Shown here in pieces: positions 1 through 8,045 of a stretch of 59,615 nt of DNA. The number at the start of each line of letters is the position of its first letter. Positions within the stretch are counted from its first letter, which is position 1. The notes beneath the pieces were generated by a model. The model was not told the origin of the DNA. It made no database searches and saw only the letters and a program-made list of their open reading frames with translations. Both the position numbers and the translations under genes were made by a program. The DNA is from Cellvibrio sp. UBA7661. GTDB taxonomy: Bacteria > Pseudomonadota > Gammaproteobacteria > Pseudomonadales > Cellvibrionaceae. The DNA lies in NCBI GenBank assembly GCA_002483365.1, contig DLHT01000004.1:1-59615 (forward strand). Direction: 5' to 3'.

Positions 1-19
1 TGGGTTTTTCTACGGCTTC

Positions 20-26
20 GTTAGCA
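20..26 (+). other. Left recombination junction of an integron gene cassette (candidate)
   Basis: The bases GTTAGCA here fit the integron core-site consensus GTTRRRY, with the cassette beginning after the G at position 20. The reverse complement TGCTAAC recurs at 1262-1268 as the left arm of the attC-like site behind the P450 gene, and the match extends to nine bases (GTTAGCATC). This is the pairing expected between the two ends of one cassette, since both derive from a single attC in the circular form. The preceding attC is cut off by the window edge, so it cannot be folded here. Confidence 0.55.
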
Positions 27-70
27 TCCATTATCGAAAAATCAGCCGTTTTGAGCGTATAGGAAAGTAC

Positions 71-1213
71 ATGACAGATCACATTCCAGATGATATATCC
101 CCTGAAGGCAGAGATCTGCGGGAATATACAGATGAATTACGACACACACATTCCATTGTGAAAAACACTTTAGATGAATGGGTATTGCTTAAACACGCGG
201 ATGTTGTGGCCGCAGCTGTAGATCATGTTCGTTTTTCCAATGCAGTGTCTCGTTATTTGCAGATTCCTAATGGTTTGGACGGCGATGAACATTCGCACTA
301 CCGGAAAATTATTGACAAGTATTTAACTAAAGAAGCCTTGCTACCCTACGTTTCTAGCTTTCAACATGTGGCTGCTCAACTAATATCAGAATTAAAAAAA
401 GGTGAGGTCTTGGATGCGGTAAGCGATATTGGTGCTATTTTTGCCGTACGAGCCCAATGCGTATGGCTAGGTTGGCCAAGGGAGATGGAGTCGCATTTGT
501 TGCAGTGGATGGCCGATAATCATGCAGCTACCCGTTCAAAAAATCATAAACAAATGGCAGAAGTAGCATATCAATTCGATGAATTAATCAGAGCTATTAT
601 TCAGCCGATACGGATGAATAAAACGATGGAGAACAATAGCGTAACGACTCAACTATGCAATGACAATAGCTTGGGGCGTCGACTAACAGAAGAGGAATTG
701 ATTTCTATTTTACGTAACTGGACGGGTGGAGACCTTGGATCTATAGCGTTATGTGTTGGTGTTATTGTGCATCAAATAGCACTGAAGCCATATCTCATTG
801 AGCAGTTGAAAATGGCAAGTGACAGCGAAGTAGAAGCATTTATCGACGAGGCGTTACGCATTGATGATCCGTTTGTTTCAAATCGAAGAGTTACAGTCTG
901 CCCTGTACATATTGCCGGAATCACCATCCCCAGTGGAGCCACAGTAAAGTTAAACTGGACCTCTGCTAATCGGGATGAGTCTGTATTCGAAAAAAATAAG
1001 TTTAGCCCCGAAAAAAATAGAAAGAATAATCTTGTTTACGGGATAGGGAAACATGTTTGCCCAGGTCGTCTTTTAGCAACATGGGAGCTAAGAATTATGC
1101 TGCAAGCATTATTATCATCAGTGCAAACAATTAAACTAGCCACCAATCAAAAAGTAGAACGAGAAGTTGCACCTCTAGGAGGGTATCATAGGGTGCCTAT
1201 TGTGCTTTCATGA
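71..1213 (+). CDS. Cytochrome P450
   Basis: A soluble bacterial heme-thiolate monooxygenase of 380 residues, close to the usual bacterial P450 length. The heme-binding loop is YGIGKHVCPGR with the axial cysteine at C330. The ExxR pair of the K helix is E260/R263 (EALR). The I-helix oxygen-activation region reads WTGGDLGS (residues 217-224), with the acidic residue present but the usual Thr replaced by Gly/Ser. The ATG start has AGGAAA just upstream. There is no ferredoxin or reductase gene in the window, so its redox partner must be encoded elsewhere; the substrate cannot be inferred. Base composition is more AT-rich than the core genes, and the gene lies between two integron-like recombination sites, which suggests acquisition as a cassette. 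Confidence 0.93.
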   Translation: MTDHIPDDISPEGRDLREYTDELRHTHSIVKNTLDEWVLLKHADVVAAAVDHVRFSNAVSRYLQIPNGLDGDEHSHYRKIIDKYLTKEALLPYVSSFQHVAAQLISELKKGEVLDAVSDIGAIFAVRAQCVWLGWPREMESHLLQWMADNHAATRSKNHKQMAEVAYQFDELIRAIIQPIRMNKTMENNSVTTQLCNDNSLGRRLTEEELISILRNWTGGDLGSIALCVGVIVHQIALKPYLIEQLKMASDSEVEAFIDEALRIDDPFVSNRRVTVCPVHIAGITIPSGATVKLNWTSANRDESVFEKNKFSPEKNRKNNLVYGIGKHVCPGRLLATWELRIMLQALLSSVQTIKLATNQKVEREVAPLGGYHRVPIVLS

Positions 1214-1261
1214 GTATTTTTGGGTGCTCCGTTTCCCTTGAACGCAAGCTGTTGTCTATGA

Positions 1262-1308
1262 TGCTAACAAGCATTGCACCGGACAGGCCGGTGAACGCGG
1301 CGTTATTC
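1262..1308 (+). repeat. attC-like integron recombination site (short, 47 bp)
   Basis: The left core box is TGCTAAC (1262-1268) and the right core box is GTTATTC (1302-1308, cut expected after G1302). Between them the sequence folds into a hairpin: CACCGG pairs with CCGGTG around a short ACAGG loop. Outside that stem, GCATT pairs with AACGC with one mismatch, leaving a single unpaired G on the left arm, like the extrahelical base of attC sites. The left box is the reverse complement of the junction at 20-26, as expected for the attC of the P450 cassette. It is shorter than most attC sites (about 57 bp upward), which is the main doubt. Confidence 0.6.
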
Positions 1309-1334
1309 GCCAGTAATCGTGAGGAAATATCCTA

Positions 1335-1787
1335 ATGAGAATGCGAGCTCCTCCAATTCTAGTAGTGTTTTTAATCGCTGTAGTAATGTATCTGGTTGAG
1401 CCAATATCGCCCGTTTTAGACATTGATCACCCAGCCAATCTAATAGCCTCTATCGTTGCGTTTCTGTCCGGGGTAATTTTTTGTCTGCTTGGTGTTTACG
1501 AATTTCGGCGTGTGCATACAACTGTAGATCCATTAAACATTGAAAAAGCAACAACTCTCGTTACATCGGGTGTGTTTGGTGTCTCTCGTAATCCAATGTA
1601 TGTAGGCTTTGCATTTATTCTCTTTTCATTTGTACTCTATTTGAAATCGCCGCTCTTAGTAATTGGTGTGTGTTTTTTTGTTGTCTATATCACCAAGTTT
1701 CAAATATTGCCAGAAGAGCAGGCCATGCTCACAAAATTTGGCAATCAATATCAGCAATATATGCTCAAGGTGCGCAGGTGGCTTTAG
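1335..1787 (+). CDS. Isoprenylcysteine carboxyl methyltransferase (ICMT)-like integral membrane methyltransferase
   Basis: A 150-residue protein with about four hydrophobic segments. It carries the motif typical of the bacterial ICMT/phospholipid methyltransferase superfamily: SRNPMYVG at about residues 88-95, followed by a second hydrophobic stretch and the acidic PEEQAML...FGNQYQQY segment that forms the SAM-binding C-terminus. The substrate of these bacterial proteins is mostly unknown (a lipid or small thiol or amine). GAGGA lies 8 bases before the ATG. It starts 33 bp after the attC-like cut site, as expected for the next cassette in an integron array, although no attC follows it. Confidence 0.85.
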   Translation: MRMRAPPILVVFLIAVVMYLVEPISPVLDIDHPANLIASIVAFLSGVIFCLLGVYEFRRVHTTVDPLNIEKATTLVTSGVFGVSRNPMYVGFAFILFSFVLYLKSPLLVIGVCFFVVYITKFQILPEEQAMLTKFGNQYQQYMLKVRRWL

Positions 1788-1865
1788 CGTATACAAGCGG
1801 CTGTGGTAATGACCAAAATGGAAATGCTTTGAGTCTGGGCATAAATCTTAATTGTGGGGGTTTTT

Positions 1866-2039
1866 ATGGGGGCAATTATTGTTTTTATATTAATACCAAT
1901 TATCTGCGCGATAATTTGCTATTCAGTTGCTAAAAAGCGCAATGCGGCTGTTCCATTTTGGGTTGTAATGGGCGCTTTATTTGGCCCTTTGGCTTTGCCA
2001 TTTGTGTTCATGGCAAAACCAAAAAATAAAACTATGTAG
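1866..2039 (+). CDS. Small hypothetical membrane protein (57 aa)
   Basis: Not recognised. The translation starts MGAIIVFILIPIICAIICYS and contains two hydrophobic segments (about residues 3-19 and 31-48) separated by a basic AKKRN turn, ending in a lysine-rich tail; it looks like a two-pass inner membrane peptide. A run of five G bases lies just upstream of the ATG and may serve as ribosome binding site; a GTG four codons earlier (1854) is a less likely start. It lies 78 bp behind the ICMT-like gene on the same strand and may be a passenger of the same region. Confidence 0.5.
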   Translation: MGAIIVFILIPIICAIICYSVAKKRNAAVPFWVVMGALFGPLALPFVFMAKPKNKTM

Positions 2040-2086
2040 ATATGATTGTTGAACTTCCCTGTCTTGCTGCGTAAAAAACACCGCAC

Positions 2087-3106
2087 TCAGTAATATTTCA
2101 ATTGCGTTGCCTTTCCTCTAAATACCCGATAAGAAAATATTGTGTAGAGGATGATGGTTGGTAATACGATGACTGCGCCTACCAAGATAAATTTTAACGA
2201 TTCCGGTGCGCTTGCCGCTTCCCATATGTCGAGTTGGTTGGGGACTACATAGGGATAAAAACTGTAGGCCAGCCCGATAAAACTCAACAGGAAAATCATG
2301 GTGGCGCAGGCAAAAGGAATCCAGCAGCCCATATCGTTCGCGTAGGGGAAGTGTTTCAAATAGCGATCCACTGCGAAGAGCAAAACAAAGCAGAAGAATG
2401 GGATCACCCACAAAATCATGACCAATGGATTGCCGAACCATTTGTTGAAAATCAAGTCACTGACGAGTGGATTGACGATCGATACGGCAACCAAGCCCAA
2501 CCCCATCAGCCAACAACATAAACGTGCCCACCATGCGGCGCGTTTTTGCAGTTCTCCTTCGGTTTTTAATACCAACCATGCGGCACCGATAAAGGTATAG
2601 CCTGCGGTGACACAAATTGCGCTAAGAGCAGCGAATGCATAGGCGATGAGTGTTTGTTCAAACTCCATTACATAGAGGCCGAGCATAAAACCTTGCGATA
2701 AGGTCGCCAGCAGTGAGCCTGCTTTGAAGGTCATGTCCCATAATTTTTTGTGGTCTTCTGGCGATTTTGCACGGAAGTCAAATGCAACTCCGCGCAATAT
2801 CAAACCTGCAAGCATGATGGTGATGGGAATGTATAAATGAAACAGTATTTGACTGTGCGCGAGCGGAAAGGCAATTAGCAGAATGCCGATGCCAAGTACC
2901 AGCCAGGTTTCATTTGCATCCCAAAACGGGCCGATACTGGCGATCATTGCATCGCGCTGTGCTTCGGAATCATTGGGTAACAAAATACCTACACCTAGAT
3001 CGTAACCGTCGAGAATCGCGTAAACAAAAAAGGCGAGCCCCATCAAGCCGATAAAAATAATCGGCAGCCAAAACGCCTCACCGGATAATGTGCTGATATC
3101 AGTCAT
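2087..3106 (-). CDS. cydB: Cytochrome bd ubiquinol oxidase subunit II (CioB type)
   Basis: A 339-residue polytopic inner-membrane subunit that with CydA forms the bd-type quinol oxidase reducing O2 to water. The N-terminal region LDGYDLGVG, the PFWDANETWLV segment near residue 60 and the FRGVAFDFR-like segment (RGVAFDFRAKS) are characteristic of CydB. The ATG overlaps the end of cydA by 8 bases, so the two are translationally coupled. It is the last gene of the regulator-cydA-cydB operon. No cydX-like small ORF with a good start is evident in the 47 bp downstream, consistent with the CIO subfamily. Confidence 0.96.
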   Translation of the reverse strand: MTDISTLSGEAFWLPIIFIGLMGLAFFVYAILDGYDLGVGILLPNDSEAQRDAMIASIGPFWDANETWLVLGIGILLIAFPLAHSQILFHLYIPITIMLAGLILRGVAFDFRAKSPEDHKKLWDMTFKAGSLLATLSQGFMLGLYVMEFEQTLIAYAFAALSAICVTAGYTFIGAAWLVLKTEGELQKRAAWWARLCCWLMGLGLVAVSIVNPLVSDLIFNKWFGNPLVMILWVIPFFCFVLLFAVDRYLKHFPYANDMGCWIPFACATMIFLLSFIGLAYSFYPYVVPNQLDIWEAASAPESLKFILVGAVIVLPTIILYTIFSYRVFRGKATQLKYY

Positions 3107-4487
3107 GTTGTACTCCCGGTAAATTTTTCTCGATCAATTGTTCTTGCAGGGTTTGCACTTCTTCCGGGCGATCAACCAGTACGGATTTTTTCGCCATTAA
3201 AAATAATGTGCGGATGTATGCGATCAGCAGGACGACATACAGTGTGAGATAAATTGCGAGTGATGTATCTACGTTTGATGCAGGTGTTTTGGTAACGGCA
3301 TCGGCAGTTGCAAGCACTCCGGTGACTAACCAGGGTTGACGGCCAATTTCTGTGACATACCAGCCTGCAAGCGTGGCGATCCAGCCGGAGAAGGTCATCG
3401 CAACAAATATTTTTAATTGCAGTGGCGATATTTCTTTTTTGCGCCAATAGCTCCAGCAACCCCACCAGGATGCCAACAGCATCAACATGCCCACTCCCAC
3501 CATAATGCGGAAACCATAAAACATGGGCGCGACAGGCGGATGTGCGTTGGGGAATTCGTTGAGGCCTTTTATTTCGCCATCGACTTCGTGCGTTAATATC
3601 AAGCTGGCCAATTTGGGAATTTCAATTGCGTATTGGTTGCTTTGGGTTTCTTTATCGGGAATGGCAAACAACACCAGGGGCGCGCCTTTTTCGGTGTGCC
3701 ATACCGCTTCTACCGCAGCGATTTTTGCCGGTTGGTATTTCAGGGAATTAAGTCCGTGCAGGTCGCCTAAAAAAATTTGTATGGGAATTAAAATCGCAGC
3801 GGCGATGACAGCGGTTTTTAACGCAAGCCGCGGTGCAGGTTTGTGGTCGCCTTTTAAAATACGGTACGCAGATAAACCCGCAATTAAAAATGCGGCGGTC
3901 AAACCCGATGCAATTAACATGTGCGCAAGGCGATAGGGCATGGACGGATTAAAAATAATCGCCAGCCAATCGAGCGGATAAGCTTTGCCATCGCGCATTT
4001 CAAAACCGGTTGGTGTTTGCATCCAACTATTGAGTGCAATAATCCAAAAAGCGGACATGGTGGTGCCGAAGGCGACCAGCAATGTCGCAATGGTGTGCAT
4101 GCGGTTGGATACTTTGTTTGTACCGAACAACATGATGCCTAAAAATGTGGCTTCCAGAAAAAATGCTGTGAGTACTTCGTATCCGAGTAGGGGGCCTGCA
4201 ATATTGCCGACTGTTTCCATATAGCCTGGCCAGTTGGTGCCGAATTGGAAACTCATGGTGATGCCGCTCACCACGCCGAGTGCAAAGGTCAGTGCAAATA
4301 CTTTTACCCAAAATCGATACGCACGCATCCAGACATCATCGCCTTCACCGTTGTAGCGTATTTTGAAATACACCAGGAACCAACAGAGGGCGATAGAGAT
4401 GGAAGGAAATAAAATGTGGAATGAAATGTTGGCGGCAAACTGAATGCGGGATAGGAGGAGTGTGTCTAGAGCGCTGGGGTCGAGCAT
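3099..4487 (-). CDS. cydA: Cytochrome bd ubiquinol oxidase subunit I (CioA type)
   Basis: A 462-residue membrane subunit that carries the quinol site and the hemes. The N-terminus SRIQFAANISFH includes the conserved His (H24), and the GWYVTEIGRQPW motif near residue 385 is diagnostic of CydA. The length is well below the about 520 residues of Escherichia coli CydA, and the quinol loop is short. This is the hallmark of the cyanide-insensitive (CIO) subfamily found in Pseudomonas. GAGG lies before the ATG. It follows the regulator gene by 18 bp. A copper-free oxidase of this type is useful when copper for heme-copper oxidases is scarce or under cyanide or sulfide. Confidence 0.96.
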   Translation of the reverse strand: MLDPSALDTLLLSRIQFAANISFHILFPSISIALCWFLVYFKIRYNGEGDDVWMRAYRFWVKVFALTFALGVVSGITMSFQFGTNWPGYMETVGNIAGPLLGYEVLTAFFLEATFLGIMLFGTNKVSNRMHTIATLLVAFGTTMSAFWIIALNSWMQTPTGFEMRDGKAYPLDWLAIIFNPSMPYRLAHMLIASGLTAAFLIAGLSAYRILKGDHKPAPRLALKTAVIAAAILIPIQIFLGDLHGLNSLKYQPAKIAAVEAVWHTEKGAPLVLFAIPDKETQSNQYAIEIPKLASLILTHEVDGEIKGLNEFPNAHPPVAPMFYGFRIMVGVGMLMLLASWWGCWSYWRKKEISPLQLKIFVAMTFSGWIATLAGWYVTEIGRQPWLVTGVLATADAVTKTPASNVDTSLAIYLTLYVVLLIAYIRTLFLMAKKSVLVDRPEEVQTLQEQLIEKNLPGVQHD

Positions 4488-4505
4488 GATTTACCTCGAT
4501 AAAAT

Positions 4506-5072
4506 TTATTTCGCAGATTCTTTTTTACCGCCGAGCAGGCGATCTTTCATATCCAATACTTTGCCAATGCTGTTGCCGAGCTTGAGCAACTTGCCCAGTT
4601 GCGCAGAATCCAGCCGTTGGATTTCCTGTGTCCAGAGCGTGAGCATTTCAATCAGCTCATGCATTTCGCGCATACGTTGTTGCGCGTAAATTTCTGCATC
4701 GTTTGCCGGTGTTTCAATTAATAAATTGCGCAGGGTGGACAGTGTTGGATCTATCTCGCGCTTGCGACGTTGTTCAATCAAGGTTTTGGCGATATCCCAC
4801 ACATCGCCCGGCGCAGAGTAAAACTCTTTGCGCTCACCCGGGCGGTGCTGCAGTTTGACCAATTCCCATGACATCAACTCTTTGAGCCCCATGCTGACGT
4901 TGGAGCGCGAAATGCCGAGCGCTTCGGTGATGTCGTCTGCACATAAGGGCTCTTTGTTCAGCACCAGGAGCGCATACATTTGCCCAACGGTGCGGTTGAT
5001 GCCCCAGCGGCTGCCCATCTCACCAAAGTGAAGGATGCAGGATTGGATCATCGGTGTGAGGTTTTCTGGCAT
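4506..5072 (-). CDS. GbsR/MarR-family transcriptional regulator of the cyd operon
   Basis: A 188-residue winged-helix regulator. The N-terminal half carries the HTH (ITEALGISRSNVSMGLKELM, about residues 50-70) followed by a wing with the GERKEFY segment; the C-terminal half is helical and probably dimerises. The family is GbsR-like. The ATG at 5072 is chosen over an upstream TTG (5087) because it is a better start codon with GAGAAA in front and leaves the palindrome outside the gene. It is the first gene of an operon with cydA and cydB. The perfect palindrome 17 bp upstream suggests that it binds its own promoter and controls the oxidase. The effector is unknown. Confidence 0.88.
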   Translation of the reverse strand: MPENLTPMIQSCILHFGEMGSRWGINRTVGQMYALLVLNKEPLCADDITEALGISRSNVSMGLKELMSWELVKLQHRPGERKEFYSAPGDVWDIAKTLIEQRRKREIDPTLSTLRNLLIETPANDAEIYAQQRMREMHELIEMLTLWTQEIQRLDSAQLGKLLKLGNSIGKVLDMKDRLLGGKKESAK

Positions 5073-5088
5073 GTTGTCATTTCTCAAT

Positions 5089-5106
5089 TTTCAGTAATTA
5101 CTGAAA
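5089..5106 (-). promoter_or_regulatory. Perfect 18-bp palindrome, probable operator of the GbsR-type regulator
   Basis: The sequence TTTCAGTAATTACTGAAA is identical on both strands and lies 17 bp upstream of the regulator start codon. Its size and symmetry suit a MarR/GbsR-family winged-helix dimer. A second half-like element (CTGAAATTACAGAA) overlaps its downstream side. Assignment to this regulator is inferred from position only. Confidence 0.65.
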
Positions 5107-5118
5107 TTACAGAATTGT

Positions 5119-5132
5119 TTGATGTAGGTCAA
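5119..5132 (-). promoter_or_regulatory. FNR/ANR-like box upstream of the cyd operon
   Basis: TTGATGTAGGTCAA differs from the FNR/ANR consensus TTGAT-N4-ATCAA at one position. It lies 47 bp upstream of the regulator ATG and 12 bp from the palindrome. In Pseudomonas aeruginosa ANR is known to repress the homologous cioAB genes, which makes an oxygen-responsive site here plausible. Confidence 0.45.
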
Positions 5133-5307
5133 GTTAAATTTGGGTGAATTGCGATCAGTGGGTTGCGCTAAAAGTGCCCACATCGGTCATTGGCGGGCGG
5201 TGTGCGCTCTGGCGATGGGGTGGAGAGTGTGTCAAAGGGGTAATATAGGCACCTTGTGATCCGGTGTTCCGGATAATCAATCGGTTGGTTATAGAGAGAG
5301 ATGTTGC

Positions 5308-6543
5308 ATGACGGATAAGCCCGCTGCCGAATTGGCTAATTTTTTCAATGACTGTGTACAGGCGTTTGAGGGCGGCCACTTGCAGCGATTGGTGCTGTCC
5401 AAATACAAAGGCGACGAGGCCGATTTAAACCGCATTACCATCCGCCCGGTGCAGATTAAAGAGCAAAAGTTGCTGTCGTTTCTCTATGAATATCGCACCA
5501 ACCATGTGACCAAAAATTTCACGCTTAACGAGGCGATTGCGCAATTGCAGCAGTGGTTGGGTAGCGCTTTCCATAATGCGCATATGATCACCGATGAGTG
5601 GGAAATACAGTTGAGTTTTAGCAAAAAGGGCAAAGTGCTGATCAATAGAAATCGCAACAAAAATTCAGCGCCGGTTGACGATTCTGCGGCAAGTGATGGT
5701 AAAAAAGTGCAGCCGGAATTAGCACACAATCGCACCAAGCTGCGCTATGTGGATCAGAGCCGCCCTTATTTGCGCGAGCTGGGGATTACGGATGCCCAGG
5801 GTCAGGTCATTCCGGCAATGTCGCGCAAGTGGAAGCAGATCAATAAATTTATTGAGGTGTTGTCGCTTGCGATCCAGCAAACCGGTTTGGATAAACGTGA
5901 AGAGTTGCATATCGCCGATTTCGGCTCCGGCAAAGCTTATTTAACGTTCGCTGTGCATGATTATTTGACGGCGAATGTGCAAGTAAAAACGCAAGTGACG
6001 GGTGTTGAGTTGCGCCAGAATCTGGTCGATTTATGTAACCAGACGGCGCAGCGGTTATCGCTTGCGGGCATTAAATTTGAGCAGGGTGATGTGCAACATT
6101 TTTCGGCGCAAAATATCAATATTATGATCGCTTTGCATGCGTGCGATACCGCGACTGACTACGCGCTCAATATGGGTATTCGCACCGGTGCAGAGATTAT
6201 TATGTGTTCGCCCTGTTGCCATAAACAGATTCGCCCGCAAATGAAAAGCCCATTGCTGCTTGCACCGGTTTTGCAACACGGAATTCATTTGGGGCAAGAA
6301 GCTGAAATGATTACCGATGGCCTGCGTGCGCTATTACTGGAAGCGCATGGTTACGACACCAAAGTGTTTGAATTTATTTCGCTCGAACATACCAGCAAAA
6401 ATAAAATGATCCTTGCGCAAAAACGCAGCTCTGCATTACATAAAACCCCGCGCGATAATTCCGATATTTTGCAACAGATTGCTGCCATCAAAGATTTTTA
6501 TGGCATTCAGGAGCATTGTCTGGAGACTTTGCTGCAGGACTAA
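5308..6543 (+). CDS. Class I SAM-dependent methyltransferase (Methyltransf_32-like)
   Basis: A 411-residue cytoplasmic protein. The C-terminal half holds a Rossmann methyltransferase: motif I DFGSGKAYLTFAVHDYL near residue 210, the acidic motif II GVELRQNLV, motif IV-like IALHACDTATDYAL and the conserved CSPCCHKQI near 305. These are features of the family that includes eukaryotic GSTCD/METTL25-type proteins, whose bacterial members are thought to modify RNA or protein but lack a proven substrate. The N-terminal part (residues 1-170) is a separate domain with a charged linker. AGAGAGAG precedes the ATG. It is monocistronic. Confidence 0.85.
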   Translation: MTDKPAAELANFFNDCVQAFEGGHLQRLVLSKYKGDEADLNRITIRPVQIKEQKLLSFLYEYRTNHVTKNFTLNEAIAQLQQWLGSAFHNAHMITDEWEIQLSFSKKGKVLINRNRNKNSAPVDDSAASDGKKVQPELAHNRTKLRYVDQSRPYLRELGITDAQGQVIPAMSRKWKQINKFIEVLSLAIQQTGLDKREELHIADFGSGKAYLTFAVHDYLTANVQVKTQVTGVELRQNLVDLCNQTAQRLSLAGIKFEQGDVQHFSAQNINIMIALHACDTATDYALNMGIRTGAEIIMCSPCCHKQIRPQMKSPLLLAPVLQHGIHLGQEAEMITDGLRALLLEAHGYDTKVFEFISLEHTSKNKMILAQKRSSALHKTPRDNSDILQQIAAIKDFYGIQEHCLETLLQD

Positions 6544-6567
6544 CCGGGCAAGAGTGTGTATCAGCGT

Positions 6568-6657
6568 TTCTATTGCTTCAAACGGGGTGCGATCTTCCCA
6601 CGCCATCTCAATAATGCGCGAGATGTCGGCAGCGGAAAAAGCGATATTTGTTTGCAT
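6568..6657 (-). pseudogene. Truncated DUF2805 (TIGR03643-type) protein gene
   Basis: The first 30 codons encode a segment that includes DISRIIEMAWEDRTPFEAIE, which matches the start of the small DUF2805 family. In intact members the homology continues with about 40 more residues (a FGLSE...KLMRRE...SSFRxW region). Here it stops after EAIE and the frame runs on antisense into the methyltransferase gene 3' end until a stop at 6436. The missing part is not visible in other frames. A GTGAC element is near the ATG. I take this as a 3'-deleted remnant; a short fused protein could still be made. Confidence 0.6.
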
Positions 6658-6720
6658 AACGTCACCTGCAAATGCAAAGTATTACGTTGCAGTGGCGATG
6701 CAGATCATTTGAGTAACATA

Positions 6721-6754
6721 AAAAATCCCGGCCATTGCCCTGACCGGGATTTTT
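6721..6754 (-). terminator. Rho-independent terminator (bidirectional)
   Basis: The arms AAAAATCCCGG (6721-6731) and CCGGGATTTTT (6744-6754) pair perfectly over 11 bp around a 12-nt loop and give a U tract on either strand. It ends the glycerophosphodiesterase transcript on the minus strand and can also stop readthrough from the methyltransferase side. Confidence 0.85.
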
Positions 6755-6772
6755 ATTGTTCACTGTGTGTTG

Positions 6773-8029
6773 TTATTTCAAATCCATACAGCTCGCGTAA
6801 TAACTCACGCTGGCGGGCCAGTCAGAGAAAATTCCGATCACGCCGACATCTTTTGCCAGTACGTGTAAGGCATTCATCATGTCGCCATCATTGTTAATTG
6901 CCGGATTGATGGTTTGGTAATACCAACCACCGCCATTTTTTAATGGGCCTGAGCGTTCAAATGACCAGGTGATGATTTTTAATCCGGCTTTTTTTGCATT
7001 GCGCGCATATTCTGATGGAATGATTTTATTGTTGTTGTCGAGCGCGAGCAAAACCCAAATGGGTGGAGCGACTATATTGAAGCCCTCATCGGCGTAGAGT
7101 TGTAAATCGGCCGCGGTAGGCACATCGGCGATAGTATCGGCATCATCCAGATACACGGCTTGCTTGCCAAATTCCGGCTCGTTTTTAATCCAGTAACGAA
7201 CATCCTGTATATCAAATGATTGCGGCCAGACATCGCGCGGTTTTACACCGGCGGCTTTGTATTCGTTAATCATTTGCTGTGCATACATCGCCTGGGTGTA
7301 GGTGCCTTCAAAGGGCATGGATACGCTGGCCGATTTTAATTCGGGCGTCATTTTTACCCCGAGCTTTTTGAACAGCTGGATGCTCTCGGCGTGTGTCAGC
7401 AGTGTGCCTCTATTGGCATACAAGTCGGTGCGCCAATTGGCAGTGCCTTTTAAATATTCATCGACGCTAATGGCTTTGGGGTTGAATGCATCCATTTTGC
7501 CTTGCAGGGTTTTAAATTCGGCGAGGGTGATATCGCTGGTGCAACAATTGGCGCTCGCTGCTTTGCCACTGACAGGATCAAACGGCGAAAAATTCTGGCT
7601 ACATTTGTTCGCGAGTGGCGTGGCGAGGATATTGGTGGTGGTGTGAAGATCGCATTGCGAGTGGCGGCACACCAGTTGTTTATCTTTGGTGAAGGTGACA
7701 TCGCACTCTACAATTCCGGCACCCATTTTTGCGGCTGCTTCATAAGATTCTTTGGTGTGTTCGGGAAATTGCAGCGGTGCACCGCGATGGCCAATCGAGA
7801 AATTGGTTTTTTTAACCGGGTTATTCACGCAGCTTTGTAATGTCTTTTTCAGCGCACTTTCGTCCATGTCACCCACTAAAAAGAATGGGCGCGGCCCCAG
7901 TTGGATACGTGGATTTTTATCTTCGTCGTAATGATGATGTTGTGCTTTATTGCTGTGTGCGCAGGCACTGAAGGGGATGGCAACAAGCAAGGCCAATAGG
8001 CCGGCGGCGAGATGAACCTGACGTAGCAT
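6773..8029 (-). CDS. Glycerophosphodiester phosphodiesterase family protein (periplasmic or lipoprotein)
   Basis: A 418-residue exported GDPD/GlpQ-type TIM-barrel phosphodiesterase that hydrolyses glycerophosphodiesters to an alcohol and glycerol-3-phosphate. Visible motifs are IGHRGAPLQFPEHTKESY (about residues 78-95, with the catalytic His-Arg and the metal-binding Glu) and GIVECDVTFTKDKQLVCRHS. The N-terminus has a hydrophobic stretch ending PFSAC, a passable lipobox, so it may be a lipoprotein; cleavage after a nearby Ala is the alternative. AAGGAGG precedes the ATG. A cysteine-rich insertion (about residues 140-165) is longer than in E. coli GlpQ. It follows the TonB receptor gene but a strong hairpin lies between. 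Confidence 0.88.
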   Translation of the reverse strand: MLRQVHLAAGLLALLVAIPFSACAHSNKAQHHHYDEDKNPRIQLGPRPFFLVGDMDESALKKTLQSCVNNPVKKTNFSIGHRGAPLQFPEHTKESYEAAAKMGAGIVECDVTFTKDKQLVCRHSQCDLHTTTNILATPLANKCSQNFSPFDPVSGKAASANCCTSDITLAEFKTLQGKMDAFNPKAISVDEYLKGTANWRTDLYANRGTLLTHAESIQLFKKLGVKMTPELKSASVSMPFEGTYTQAMYAQQMINEYKAAGVKPRDVWPQSFDIQDVRYWIKNEPEFGKQAVYLDDADTIADVPTAADLQLYADEGFNIVAPPIWVLLALDNNNKIIPSEYARNAKKAGLKIITWSFERSGPLKNGGGWYYQTINPAINNDGDMMNALHVLAKDVGVIGIFSDWPASVSYYASCMDLK

Positions 8030-8045
8030 GGGGAAACCTCCTTGG

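Noticed and set aside
5308..5310. Alternative ATG at 5301 for the methyltransferase gene
   Set aside because: It is out of frame; the ATG at 5308 has a better placed purine-rich ribosome binding site.
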